Assembly (NCBI GenBank): GCA_007136055.1
Contig: SLHT01000273.1
Span: 1-6,436, forward strand
DNA: 6,436 nt
From: Syntrophomonadaceae bacterium
GTDB lineage: Bacteria > Bacillota > Dethiobacteria > DTU022
Direction of reading: 5' to 3'
Shown: in pieces, positions 1 to 5,709 of the stretch
Position numbering within the stretch: position 1 is the first letter of the stretch
How the letters are laid out: the number at the start of each line of letters is the position of its first letter
Notes under the pieces: generated by a model
What the model saw: only the letters and a program-made list of their open reading frames with translations
Told to the model about the DNA's origin: nothing
Databases searched by the model: none
Program-made: the position numbers and the translations under genes

Positions 1-23
1 ACAACATATTCAAGATAGTCCTG

Positions 24-164
24 TTAAACATCTCTCTTGAAATAATGCCAGCACCAAACTACTTCAACAAGTTCCCAGCCTTCCCGGCCATATTCGTTTA
101 GCCTCCTGGTCGTAGCCTCACCCAGGCCCCAAATGAACACACACTTATATTCATATTGTTTCAA
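24..164 (-). CDS. Small DUF4177-like protein, 46 aa
   Basis: The reading frame opens with TTG at 164, preceded by an AAAGGA ribosome binding site about 9 nt upstream, and stops with TAA at 24-26. The peptide starts MKQYEYKCVFIWGLGE and contains NEYGREGWELVEVVW (residues 23-37), followed by CWHYFKRDV. The pattern 'YEYKvv...lneyGreGWELVeV...' is the hallmark of the small DUF4177 family as I know it: cytosolic proteins of unknown function built on a short beta-alpha-beta unit. At 46 residues it is at the short end of that family but looks complete, ending in the usual aromatic/basic strand. It lies 35 nt downstream of the 40-residue membrane protein on the same strand, so the two are probably co-transcribed. 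No ATG is usable: the ATG nearby is out of frame and runs straight into a stop. The assignment is by remembered motif, not by a search. Confidence 0.78.
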   Translation of the reverse strand: MKQYEYKCVFIWGLGEATTRRLNEYGREGWELVEVVWCWHYFKRDV

Positions 165-199
165 TCCATATCTTCCTTTCGTATATGATCTACAAAATA

Positions 200-322
200 T
201 TATTTTTTCGACTGCAGCTCTTCTTTAAGCTTTTCAACTTCATTTTTCAGTGAACCTACCTGGGCCAGTGCTGCTAAAGCAAAAACAAAAGCAATCGGTG
301 CCAAAAGACCGACATATTCCAT
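200..322 (-). CDS. Small membrane protein with C-terminal coiled coil, 40 aa
   Basis: An ATG at 322 follows a textbook AAAGGAG site with 8 nt spacing, and the frame ends in TAA at 200-202. The 40-residue product has a short N-terminus (MEYVG) and one hydrophobic helix at about residues 4-21 (LLAPIAFVFALAALAQ). A charged amphipathic helix at 23-39 follows, with L25, V29, L32 and L36 in a/d heptad spacing, then a lysine-rich end. This predicts a single-pass membrane peptide with a cytoplasmic coiled coil that could oligomerise or dock a partner. The family is unknown to me. It precedes the DUF4177-like gene by 35 nt and follows the DUF3267 gene by 121 nt, all on the minus strand. Coding status is supported by the ribosome binding site, the sensible helix design and the linked neighbour. 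Confidence 0.75.
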   Translation of the reverse strand: MEYVGLLAPIAFVFALAALAQVGSLKNEVEKLKEELQSKK

Positions 323-443
323 TATTACTCACTCCTTTCAGAATTTATTTATTTCCAGGAACGGTTTTCTGTATGCATAGTATATATCTGGCAATTTTAT
401 CTTATAAAAAAATGGTTTGTGGTATTTACTCCTTTCCACCTGG

Positions 444-1058
444 TTAAGGCAACCTAAAGTATGTCTCAAAACCGTTATTAACTATACTACTGCCGTTCGG
501 CACCTGGGTTGCTATTAAGGTAGCATTTAAAATATCTACTGATGATGCGAAGGCATTTAGAAAGACTAAAAACAACAAAAAACCGCTTAGTAAATCTGAA
601 AGTCCTAAAATAATGGGTATTAGGACAGAAATAACAACAAAAGGGGCAATCGTTACTAAAAGAAATCTGCCTTTGCTTAACTTTTCAGTTGAAAACACAA
701 AACCTCCCCATGGCTTAATGCCAATATAGGTTTTTTCTGACCTATAGAAGTTTGGGATAAATAATAAATGAACAAATTCGTGAGCAATTACAAAGAGGTA
801 TACATAGATAATATTGTCAAACCTGATTGTAAAAGACCACGAGCCAGAAAAAAGAAAATCATTAATCATGTTCGTGTAAGATGGGTTCAAAAGTAATAAG
901 ATTAAATAGCACATCAAAGCATTGATAATCATAAAAGGAATGGCAAATATAAAGGCAAAAAACAAGCTTTGAGGTTCCTTTATTATTTTCCATCCTTCAG
1001 CCAGCAGGGCTTCTCTAAGTTCGGGGTCAGCCTGAGGTATTTTCCTGGCGTACTTCAT
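444..1058 (-). CDS. DUF3267-type membrane zinc-metalloprotease-like protein, 204 aa
   Basis: This is an integral membrane protein with hydrophobic helices at about residues 31-57, 83-101, 132-152 and 157-180. The second helix carries AHEFVHLL, an HExxH zinc-binding motif at H93-E94-F95-V96-H97. The segment GGFVFSTEKLSKGRFLLVTIAPFVV (about 118-142) and the later NAFASSVDIL (168-177) match the layout I know for DUF3267 putative zincins ('F.t.e.lsr.rf......P' and 'NA..S..D'). D175 is the likely third metal ligand. The family is related to site-2-type intramembrane proteases, but its substrates are not established. The ATG at 1058 has only a weak ribosome binding site (GGAATGG, rather far upstream). 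It begins 45 nt after the serine hydrolase gene on the same strand, so read-through transcription is likely. By eye the gene is more AT-rich than that neighbour (bases 601-660 hold 20 G/C of 60). Confidence 0.87.
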   Translation of the reverse strand: MKYARKIPQADPELREALLAEGWKIIKEPQSLFFAFIFAIPFMIINALMCYLILLLLNPSYTNMINDFLFSGSWSFTIRFDNIIYVYLFVIAHEFVHLLFIPNFYRSEKTYIGIKPWGGFVFSTEKLSKGRFLLVTIAPFVVISVLIPIILGLSDLLSGFLLFLVFLNAFASSVDILNATLIATQVPNGSSIVNNGFETYFRLP

Positions 1059-1103
1059 TATACAGTTACCATTCCATTCAGGTAAGTTTCAAATCACCGA
1101 TAC

Positions 1104-2597
1104 TTATTTATCAAGTTCTTTTTTCAACTTGGCTGCTGGGAAAAGTGCTGAACCAAGCAAAACCAGGGCTGCAATCAGGATTGTGTAGCCGAGCCAAACT
1201 GAAACTACGGGCATTAGAGAAGTTATATTCAGGTATGGCCGGGTAATAGCCCACAGTAATCCTGCTATCAATATAATAAATAATATGAATTGAAGTGATC
1301 TCAACAGGGTAAGCTCTTTCAACGGAGAAGAATAATTGCGGCTACCGGATAGAAGCCCTTTACATATACGAAAAGCTTGCCAGAGCGCCAGTATAAGAAT
1401 CAGGCCGACCAAAACACGCAGAATAATCTTACCCCATATTATCTTTCCCATTCCTACAGAGCCGTACCCTGCCCATTCGGCCCAGTCGCTCAATATGTAA
1501 CCTATTAAAGGCCAGCTTCTCTGGCTGTTGGTAAGGATAACAATAACTCTCCCGTCTTCCGGTACCGAGTGAAAGTGGGTCATTATGCCTGCTCCCTGGC
1601 CACTGTGTGAAACGGCTGTAGTACCGTCAGGAAGTATTTCAATCAGGTGCCCCAGGCCGTAATAATTAAAAGCTTGAGCGTAAAATCCGGACATCTCAAC
1701 TTGGGGTTGATATAGTATTTCAATTGTTTCCGGTTTCAGTACATCATGATTTTTTTGATAGAGCCCTGTCATGCCGGCAGAGACAAAGCTGGCAATATCT
1801 TCGGCGCTGGCAAAGAGTCCGCCCGATGCTTTTCCAGCGTAAACATAGACAGGCACCGGCCTGTTTTTTAAATCATAACCGTTAGGCACTGGTGGTTCAA
1901 AATCTTTACTCCATGTATAACTGGAATGGTGCGTCTCCAGGGGGTTTAGAATCTCTTCCTGCATATAGTCTGCAAAATCGCGACCGCTAACTTCCTCGAT
2001 CAGCAGTTCCAGTAAGTTGATGCTCACATTTGAATAATGAAAAGATGTTCCGGGCTCCTGGAAAGCAATGGCTTCTTCGCTTAAAACTGTTCGAATGGAG
2101 GGCACTTCATCAGTAGGGGAGAAGCGCTGAACCACATTGCCGAGTGGCATCCCGGCGCTTAAGCTTAATAGCTGTCTTACGGTTATCTCTTCTACCGGGT
2201 ACTCCGAGTCTGGAAATGTCCAGTCAGTAATGTATTGCAGGTAAGGGCTATCCAATGAGATCTTGCCCTGTTCAACAAGCTTCAGTACTCCCCAGGCGGT
2301 GACTGACTTGGAAATGGACTGAACCCGGCAGTAAGTATCACCGGTCATTGTTCTGCCTTCCTCAAGATCGGCATAACCGTATGCTTTTACCCAGGCTGTT
2401 TCGCCATCTTCAACCAGGGCAATCGCAACCCCTGGGATGTTATAGTTGTTCATCAAAGCAGGGATGCGCTGCCCAAAGTGTGTTATTAATTCATCCAAAG
2501 GCTTACTTTCATAAGCTGCGCCGGATACCGGCAGGGAGATAGCTGCCGCACAAATAAATAGAATAAATGGTATGGGTGATTTTTTTTGCTTAATCAT
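1104..2597 (-). CDS. Serine hydrolase of the class C beta-lactamase / PBP4 type, membrane-anchored, 497 aa
   Basis: An N-terminal basic stretch and hydrophobic segment (about 4-27, ending near SGAA) form a signal peptide or anchor, so the enzyme domain is extracellular. The domain (about 33-375) has the active-site triad of the beta-lactamase/transpeptidase-like family (PF00144): SISK at 94-97 (SxxK, S94 nucleophile, K97 general base), YSN at 188-190 (YxN), and HSG at 331-333 replacing the classical KTG. Typical family landmarks are NIPGVAIALVEDG (53-65), LLSLSAGMP (143-151), and GGLFASAEDIASF (259-271). After it come three membrane helices (about 390-409, 433-452, 463-486), as in several Bacillota members. 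Family members include D,D-peptidases, esterases and peptide hydrolases, so the substrate cannot be read from sequence. The HSG motif argues against a true antibiotic-degrading AmpC. Start ATG at 2597 has TGAGGA directly before it and GAGGTAG further upstream. The gene is GC-richer than the next one (bases 1801-1860 hold 36 G/C of 60). Confidence 0.95.
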   Translation of the reverse strand: MIKQKKSPIPFILFICAAAISLPVSGAAYESKPLDELITHFGQRIPALMNNYNIPGVAIALVEDGETAWVKAYGYADLEEGRTMTGDTYCRVQSISKSVTAWGVLKLVEQGKISLDSPYLQYITDWTFPDSEYPVEEITVRQLLSLSAGMPLGNVVQRFSPTDEVPSIRTVLSEEAIAFQEPGTSFHYSNVSINLLELLIEEVSGRDFADYMQEEILNPLETHHSSYTWSKDFEPPVPNGYDLKNRPVPVYVYAGKASGGLFASAEDIASFVSAGMTGLYQKNHDVLKPETIEILYQPQVEMSGFYAQAFNYYGLGHLIEILPDGTTAVSHSGQGAGIMTHFHSVPEDGRVIVILTNSQRSWPLIGYILSDWAEWAGYGSVGMGKIIWGKIILRVLVGLILILALWQAFRICKGLLSGSRNYSSPLKELTLLRSLQFILFIILIAGLLWAITRPYLNITSLMPVVSVWLGYTILIAALVLLGSALFPAAKLKKELDK

Positions 2598-2672
2598 TCC
2601 TCAGCTCTACCTCGTATCTCAGATTCTCTTTATTTTTCTGGTCTGTAGAAGTTTTGGCTAAATATCATGATG

Positions 2673-2702
2673 ATTAAATCAATGGGAGTCAGAAGAGGTC
2701 AA
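2673..2702 (-). promoter_or_regulatory. Putative sigma-A promoter for the serine hydrolase gene
   Basis: Read on the minus strand, TTGACC (2702-2697, 5 of 6 to consensus) is followed after 18 nt by TTTAAT (2678-2673, 5 of 6). Transcription would start near 2665, leaving a leader of about 68 nt before the ATG at 2597. The -35 box lies just beyond the acetyltransferase stop codon, so the hydrolase can be expressed apart from that gene. No terminator hairpin separates the two genes, so read-through is also possible. This is a prediction from box matches only. Confidence 0.5.
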
Positions 2703-2709
2703 AATATTT

Positions 2710-3360
2710 CTATCGAGTAGTCAATGAAAGATACAAGTGGTAAGACTTAAAGTTTTGTGTATCCCTTTCTTCCATTAACATATAACCAAAACGTTCGTAA
2801 ATCTGCCTGTTCTTTTCTTCCCCCGTCATCAGGTAAATTCCGGGTGAACTATTATCATGAAGATAATCGTGCGCGTGGTCAAGAAGCTTTCTGCCAATTT
2901 TTTTACCCTGATGTTCTGGATGGACTGCTATAGCCTCTAAAACATCATGATTTCGAGGCAGGTTTTCAGGTAATCTTGTTGCATCAGCCATACCCATACG
3001 AACACCCCTAATGAAATGAGGTATTAGAACCATAAGCCTTGGCAAGTTGGGTGTAATGAACTTCACAGCTTTAATTTTAGATGTTTTTACATGGTGCAGC
3101 TTCAATATAATTAACCCCAAAATAGCTTTATTATCAATTGCTACGAATATTGGGTTACCTGCTTCCAGGTATAGCTTAAACTTTGTTGTTACCAGTGTCC
3201 CGTAAGTTCTTCTTAGCTTTTCGGAGGCAAGATCGAGCCAAGCCGCTGTTGTTGCTTCATCTTTGAATGCCGAAAGAAAAACTGCTAATAATTCATCCAA
3301 CTGATCTACTGTTGCCATTTCTATTCTAATAGTATTCCCCATCAGTTTACCCCGTGTCAT
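2710..3360 (-). CDS. GNAT family N-acetyltransferase, 216 aa
   Basis: This is a cytosolic acetyl-CoA-dependent acyltransferase of the GNAT fold. The N-terminal part (about 10-35) has the usual IRIEMATVDQLDELLAVF strand-helix. The acetyl-CoA pyrophosphate-binding motif A is clear at about 140-160: VLEAIAVHPEHQGKKIGRKLL, with the Q/RxxGxG/A loop as Q151-G-K-K-I-G156. Motif B follows at about 175-195, with IYLMTGEEKNRQIYERFGY (N184, Y188 and the FGY turn). The acceptor substrate is unknown. The ATG at 3360 gives MTRGKLMGNT..., but a second in-frame ATG at 3342 (MGNTIRIEM) has GGGGT at about 7 nt and matches the family's usual start more closely, so the true protein may be 210 aa. A strong promoter lies directly upstream. 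It is divergent from the unrecognised gene at 3493. Confidence 0.92.
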   Translation of the reverse strand: MTRGKLMGNTIRIEMATVDQLDELLAVFLSAFKDEATTAAWLDLASEKLRRTYGTLVTTKFKLYLEAGNPIFVAIDNKAILGLIILKLHHVKTSKIKAVKFITPNLPRLMVLIPHFIRGVRMGMADATRLPENLPRNHDVLEAIAVHPEHQGKKIGRKLLDHAHDYLHDNSSPGIYLMTGEEKNRQIYERFGYMLMEERDTQNFKSYHLYLSLTTR

Positions 3361-3393
3361 TACTTTTCAGCCATTTAACATTTTCATCTGCTA

Positions 3394-3421
3394 ATTATAT
3401 CATCTTATTTTTCGATATCAA
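3394..3421 (-). promoter_or_regulatory. Sigma-A promoter for the acetyltransferase gene
   Basis: On the minus strand TTGATA (3421-3416, 5 of 6 to consensus) is followed after 16 nt by a perfect TATAAT (3399-3394). The start would be near 3387, about 27 nt before the ATG at 3360 and 45 nt before the alternative ATG at 3342. It is the best promoter match found in the window. It sits in the 132-nt divergent gap, so a regulator binding here could also affect the plus-strand gene. No convincing plus-strand promoter was found, only an isolated TATGAT at about 3440. Confidence 0.65.
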
Positions 3422-3492
3422 AGTTGTAGCTGTGCAAACATATGATACACATGGCAGATCAATGCTAACGAAATTAGGAAAGGGTGTAATAA

Positions 3493-3852
3493 ATGGAGCA
3501 GTTTGAAGTTAACCGCTATGTTCTAAATTGGTATTTCTATACTTATCGTTTTGATGACGGTTACCTGCATGATCAGTGCATAGAGAGAGTGATTAAGATG
3601 GCTGATGAAAAAATTATAGGGATTCGTACTAACCAGGAATATCTGCAAAAAGCAGGCATGCTGTATGAAGGATTGCTGCGCCAATTAAAACAGCATCATA
3701 TTAATACAACTGGAGGAAAGTTACTGACTGCTGCTATCTTTCTGCTACAGGTTTTCTTGAGCAACATATGGATGAAAAAATTCAGATTTGGCCCAATGGA
3801 ATGGGTTTGGAGGACTATCACCTATAAGAAGCGTTTTCCCATTTCAAGGTAA
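3493..3852 (+). CDS. Hypothetical protein, 119 aa, probably frameshifted at the C-terminus
   Basis: I do not recognise the family. The ATG at 3493 follows AGGAAAGGG with usual spacing. Residues 1-80 look like a genuine soluble, mostly helical protein: aromatic-rich N-terminus (NRYVLNWYFYTYRFDDGY), then charged helices (CIERVIKMADEKIIGIRTN, QEYLQKAGMLYEGLLRQLKQ). After about residue 88 the frame turns into SNIWMKKFRFGPMEWVWRTI, unusually rich in Trp, Arg and Lys. The overlapping frame one base back (positions divisible by 3) reads FLEQHMDEKIQIWPNGMGLE and then DYHL, ending at TAA 3825-3827. That reads like a natural tail. That second frame is open from 3705, so one base lost between about 3705 and 3755 would explain both. 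The gene ends just before a strong hairpin terminator. Either a decayed gene, a sequencing error, or a truly odd C-terminus. Confidence 0.5.
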   Translation: MEQFEVNRYVLNWYFYTYRFDDGYLHDQCIERVIKMADEKIIGIRTNQEYLQKAGMLYEGLLRQLKQHHINTTGGKLLTAAIFLLQVFLSNIWMKKFRFGPMEWVWRTITYKKRFPISR

Positions 3853-3857
3853 GCAGT

Positions 3858-3911
3858 AAAGCGGGGGGGGGAGTGAGCCCCCCCCGCTTTGGCTGATACT
3901 ACTGTTTTTTT
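3858..3911. terminator. Strong G/C hairpin terminator between convergent genes
   Basis: A perfect 13-bp stem pairs AAAGC plus eight G (3858-3870) with eight C plus GCTTT (3878-3890), around the 7-nt loop GAGTGAG (3871-3877). A run of seven T follows on the plus strand at 3905-3911, about 14 nt after the stem, with only TTT directly abutting it. On the minus strand the stem is likewise followed by only a few T. It lies between the plus-strand hypothetical gene ending at 3852 and the minus-strand GyrI-like gene ending at 3910, so it probably works in both directions. The pure G9/C8 runs are a place where read length errors are likely. Confidence 0.85.
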
Positions 3912-4299
3912 ACAATGGCTTAACGCCGATGCAGATATCGACTATCGATTTTCCTTCCGGGTGGGTTTTAGGATCGTTATGATACAATTCAAAGCAGGGA
4001 CGGTCGTCAGGCTGGTAACCACTTTCGGGTAACCAGGTCCTGTAAACCCAGTCCCAGGCTTCCTGGTATTCCTGGTCGCTGAGTTCGAAGCGGGCCAGGG
4101 CATATTTGCCAGCTGGTAAAACCATTTTGCCAATCTCGCCATCAACTGCTATATCAGGAGGGACAGAGATTGAAACGCTCGCCCTCAGTTTTGTTTCATC
4201 AGTTATATCCGGGTTGTCATGATATATAATGATAGTTTTTGTTTCGGGAAAGCGCAGTAGGTCGCGTGAGACGGCCCACTGGAAAAGCTTGGCAAACAA
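3910..4299 (-). CDS. GyrI-like small-molecule-binding domain protein, N-terminally truncated
   Basis: The protein is a GyrI-like / AraC effector-binding domain, a two-repeat ligand-binding fold found in SbmC (GyrI), BmrR and AraC-type regulators. Family landmarks are FAKLFQWAVSRDLL (2-15), the strand TIIIYHDNPDITDETKLRAS (22-41) carrying the 'y.DdP.iTp..klR' pattern, EIGKMVLPAGKYALARFE (55-72), and WDWVYRTWLPESGYQPD (82-98). The C-terminal part has PCFELYHNDP (101-110) and DICIGVKPL (121-129). It has no DNA-binding domain, so it is a stand-alone domain. The only conventional start, TTG at 4299, lies inside the first helix, and its AAGGA site is just 1 nt away. The missing first strand and the GPYKGDGKLFEG motif are encoded directly upstream in frame. 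The gene therefore seems to have lost its start, or to use a rare one. It converges on the plus-strand gene across the hairpin terminator. Confidence 0.82.
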   Translation of the reverse strand: MFAKLFQWAVSRDLLRFPETKTIIIYHDNPDITDETKLRASVSISVPPDIAVDGEIGKMVLPAGKYALARFELSDQEYQEAWDWVYRTWLPESGYQPDDRPCFELYHNDPKTHPEGKSIVDICIGVKPL

Positions 4300-4380
4300 T
4301 CCTTCAAATAGTTTTCCATCCCCCTTGTAGGGCCCTATTATAAAGATTCTTATTGATCGCCTGTAAAATATAGTAGATAA
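4300..4380 (-). pseudogene. In-frame upstream extension of the GyrI-like gene lacking a start codon
   Basis: Reading upstream from TTG 4299 in the same frame gives, in protein order, FYRRSIRIFIIGPYKGDGKL then FEG (GGG of the GPYKGD motif at 4335-4333). This is the conserved beginning of the GyrI-like domain, usually '..vAyirhvGPYkgd..lfe.lf.kLf.Wa'. The frame stays open to 4380 and is closed by TAA at 4383-4381, with no ATG, GTG or TTG in between. Further upstream on this strand all frames are broken and no helix-turn-helix is visible. The real N-terminus has therefore been cut or mutated, or translation starts at an ATA, ATT or ATC codon. The homology reading is by motif memory. Confidence 0.6.
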
Positions 4381-4515
4381 TTATTCAAACCGTAATTTAT
4401 GTTATTAGACAAGCTATATTGTGAAAAGAGGGGGCTGCGCTAGTTCCTGCAATTATTGTGGTTTCAAGCTATAGTCAGCACAGCTCTTGAAGATTTTTTT
4501 TTGCAGAACAATCTG

Positions 4516-4528
4516 CCCGGTTACCGGG
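4516..4528. repeat. Short palindrome
   Basis: CCCGGTTACCGGG forms a near-perfect palindrome with one central unpaired base. It directly abuts a second small hairpin (GCAGA, loop ACAA, TCTGC at 4503-4516). The T-run precedes rather than follows these stems on the plus strand, so they do not read as a terminator in either direction. Function unknown; possibly a protein-binding site. Confidence 0.4.
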
Positions 4529-4538
4529 ATTATACTTC

Positions 4539-4601
4539 GACTGTTCAATACCGCCTCATTCCAGGAGTGTGGTAGAATTTATTTGATACTGGTGAACAGT
4601 C
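4539..4601. repeat. 9-bp inverted repeat upstream of the membrane protein gene
   Basis: GACTGTTCA at 4539-4547 is matched by its exact reverse complement TGAACAGTC at 4593-4601, with 45 nt between the arms. The right arm lies between the TTGATA and TATAAC boxes upstream of the gene at 4666. Such a pair could be two half-sites for a regulator that loops or spans the promoter, or a hairpin in the leader. Nine bases is short enough for chance in 6.4 kb. Confidence 0.35.
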
Positions 4602-4665
4602 TTATAACTTAGGCAGCAGGCATTTATATGTCTAGCCTACAGAATGCATTAAAGAGGTACTTTAT

Positions 4666-5574
4666 ATGGTAAACAACAGGGCTCTATATTATTTTAGCAG
4701 GTTTTTTATTCTAATGCTGCTTTATATCGTCTTTTTTGTTGCCGGTTCACTGGCCGTTGATACGCTGATCCCCGATTTGCCCACAGAACCTGGTATGGTT
4801 TCGCCCCAGGTTGGTTTGCTGCTTATGGGCGTGTTGAATTCACTGCTGATTATTGCTTTAATCGAAAGCTCTCGATACCGTGGTTGGAAGCTGGCCTTTG
4901 GTCTTGCTTTTGCCTACTACGGGGCAGTAACATTCATCATGCAGATCGAGACGTGGTATTTTTTAACCGCTGTCACGGTATCAGATGAACTGCTGCCGCG
5001 TCTTTTTATTATGGGTTTGCCAGTTCCATTATTGTTGATTCCTATTGCTGTCCTATTCCTGGGTAAAGCAAAGGCGGATCATGAACCGGCCGTCTCGCTT
5101 GAACCGGTTAAAACCCTGAAAGAATGGGTCTATAAACCGATTTTAATTGCGGCCGCCTATATCATACTTTACTGGACTGCCGGCTATTTCATCGCCTGGC
5201 AGAACCCGGAGCTCAGGGCTTTTTACGGCAGTCCCGGGGATGCCCTGCCATTTTGGCAGCATACCGTTAACACGCTAAGACATGAACCCGGTCTGTTTCC
5301 CTTCCAGGCACTCCGAGGCCTGATGTGGGCTATATTTGCCCTGCCGGTAATATACGGTTCCAAGTGGAGCAGGTTATCCACAGCCCTGCTGGTAGGGTTT
5401 TTCTTTAGTGTTCCCCAAAATAGTGGCCATATCCTGGCTAACCCGCTGATGCCCCTTGCCAGCATCCGCTTCAGCCATATGATCGAAACAGCAATTTCAA
5501 CTTTTATATTCGGTGTGATCATAGTTTATTTGCTTTACCGCAAACCTGTTGAGCCGGAAAAAACCGGTCAATGA
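4666..5574 (+). CDS. Eight-helix integral membrane protein of unrecognised family, 302 aa
   Basis: The ATG at 4666 has an AGAGG site 8 nt upstream. Hydrophobic helices fall at about residues 10-33, 47-67, 74-94, 111-132, 156-177, 213-230, 236-252 and 272-291, with a basic C-terminal tail. A polar linker (133-154) splits the protein into two four-helix halves. Conspicuous polar residues at membrane edges are E95 in IETWYF, the loop WQNPELRAFYGSPGDALPFW (178-197), R205, R217, H255 in NSGHILANP, and H271/E274 in FSHMIETAIS. Such clustered charged residues suggest a binding or catalytic role rather than a plain scaffold. The loop after helix 5 holds the longest hydrophilic segment. I recognise no named domain; it resembles uncharacterised conserved membrane proteins. 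It is followed by small plus-strand frames and another membrane protein, but the 212-nt gap makes a tight operon uncertain. Confidence 0.88.
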   Translation: MVNNRALYYFSRFFILMLLYIVFFVAGSLAVDTLIPDLPTEPGMVSPQVGLLLMGVLNSLLIIALIESSRYRGWKLAFGLAFAYYGAVTFIMQIETWYFLTAVTVSDELLPRLFIMGLPVPLLLIPIAVLFLGKAKADHEPAVSLEPVKTLKEWVYKPILIAAAYIILYWTAGYFIAWQNPELRAFYGSPGDALPFWQHTVNTLRHEPGLFPFQALRGLMWAIFALPVIYGSKWSRLSTALLVGFFFSVPQNSGHILANPLMPLASIRFSHMIETAISTFIFGVIIVYLLYRKPVEPEKTGQ

Positions 5575-5596
5575 TTATCTATGGAGGTGATTATCT

Positions 5597-5689
5597 GTGA
5601 TCGTATTGATGGGAAACAGCGATAGCTCTTCGCCAAAATACAATCACTCCAATACTGCCTCTTGCAGTCTTATGGTAGTGTCTATATGA
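5597..5689 (+). CDS. Possible micro-ORF or gene remnant, 30 aa
   Basis: A near-ideal Shine-Dalgarno, GGAGGTGAT at 5583-5591, sits 5 nt before GTG at 5597, only 22 nt after the membrane protein gene ends. The frame encodes 30 residues beginning MIVLMGNSDSSSPKYNHSNT and ends in TGA at 5687-5689. The start faintly recalls the N-terminus of NADPH-dependent FMN reductases and flavodoxin-like proteins (hydrophobic strand, then 'GSPRk.sNTa'), so it may be the stump of such a gene. No continuation in any frame was recognised. Coding is supported only by the ribosome binding site and position. Confidence 0.35.
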   Translation: MIVLMGNSDSSSPKYNHSNTASCSLMVVSI

Positions 5690-5709
5690 GGTTTTAGGTT
5701 ATAGTATAG

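Larger units (their letters stand above)
4384..4665. other. Intergenic region without a convincing gene
   Basis: This stretch separates the divergent GyrI-like gene and the eight-helix membrane protein. It contains a 17-codon GTG micro-ORF (4421-4474), a run of nine T at 4494-4502, and small adjacent hairpins at 4503-4516 and 4516-4528. It also holds a 9-bp inverted repeat (4539-4547 with 4593-4601). A TTGATA (4583-4588) and a TATAAC (4603-4608) are only 14 nt apart, too close for a standard promoter. The AGAGG at 4653-4657 is the ribosome binding site of the downstream gene. I see no terminator and no RNA gene. Confidence 0.6.

Noticed and set aside
250..447. Plus-strand open frame of 65 codons
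   Set aside because: It overlaps the well-supported minus-strand 40-residue gene, lacks a ribosome binding site and has no protein-like features.
2348..2542. Plus-strand open frame inside the serine hydrolase gene
   Set aside because: It is antisense to a conserved catalytic domain and rich in Arg, Gln and Cys, typical of a shadow frame.
1104..2597. Antibiotic-resistance AmpC beta-lactamase
   Set aside because: The third motif is HSG rather than KTG, and the C-terminal membrane helices fit the broader serine hydrolase group; resistance cannot be claimed.
3942..4145. Second minus-strand frame inside the GyrI-like gene
   Set aside because: The overlapping frame carries clear domain motifs; this one does not, and it has no start signal.
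4494..4528. T-run with adjacent hairpins as an intrinsic terminator
   Set aside because: On the plus strand the T-run precedes the stems, and on the minus strand the stems are followed by A, so neither orientation fits.
4583..4608. TTGATA and TATAAC as a promoter for the gene at 4666
   Set aside because: The spacing is 14 nt, too short for a standard sigma-A promoter.
5223..5522. Minus-strand frame of 99 codons antisense to the eight-helix protein
   Set aside because: The plus-strand gene has clear membrane helices and a ribosome binding site; the antisense product is Arg/Pro/Gly-rich without a pattern.
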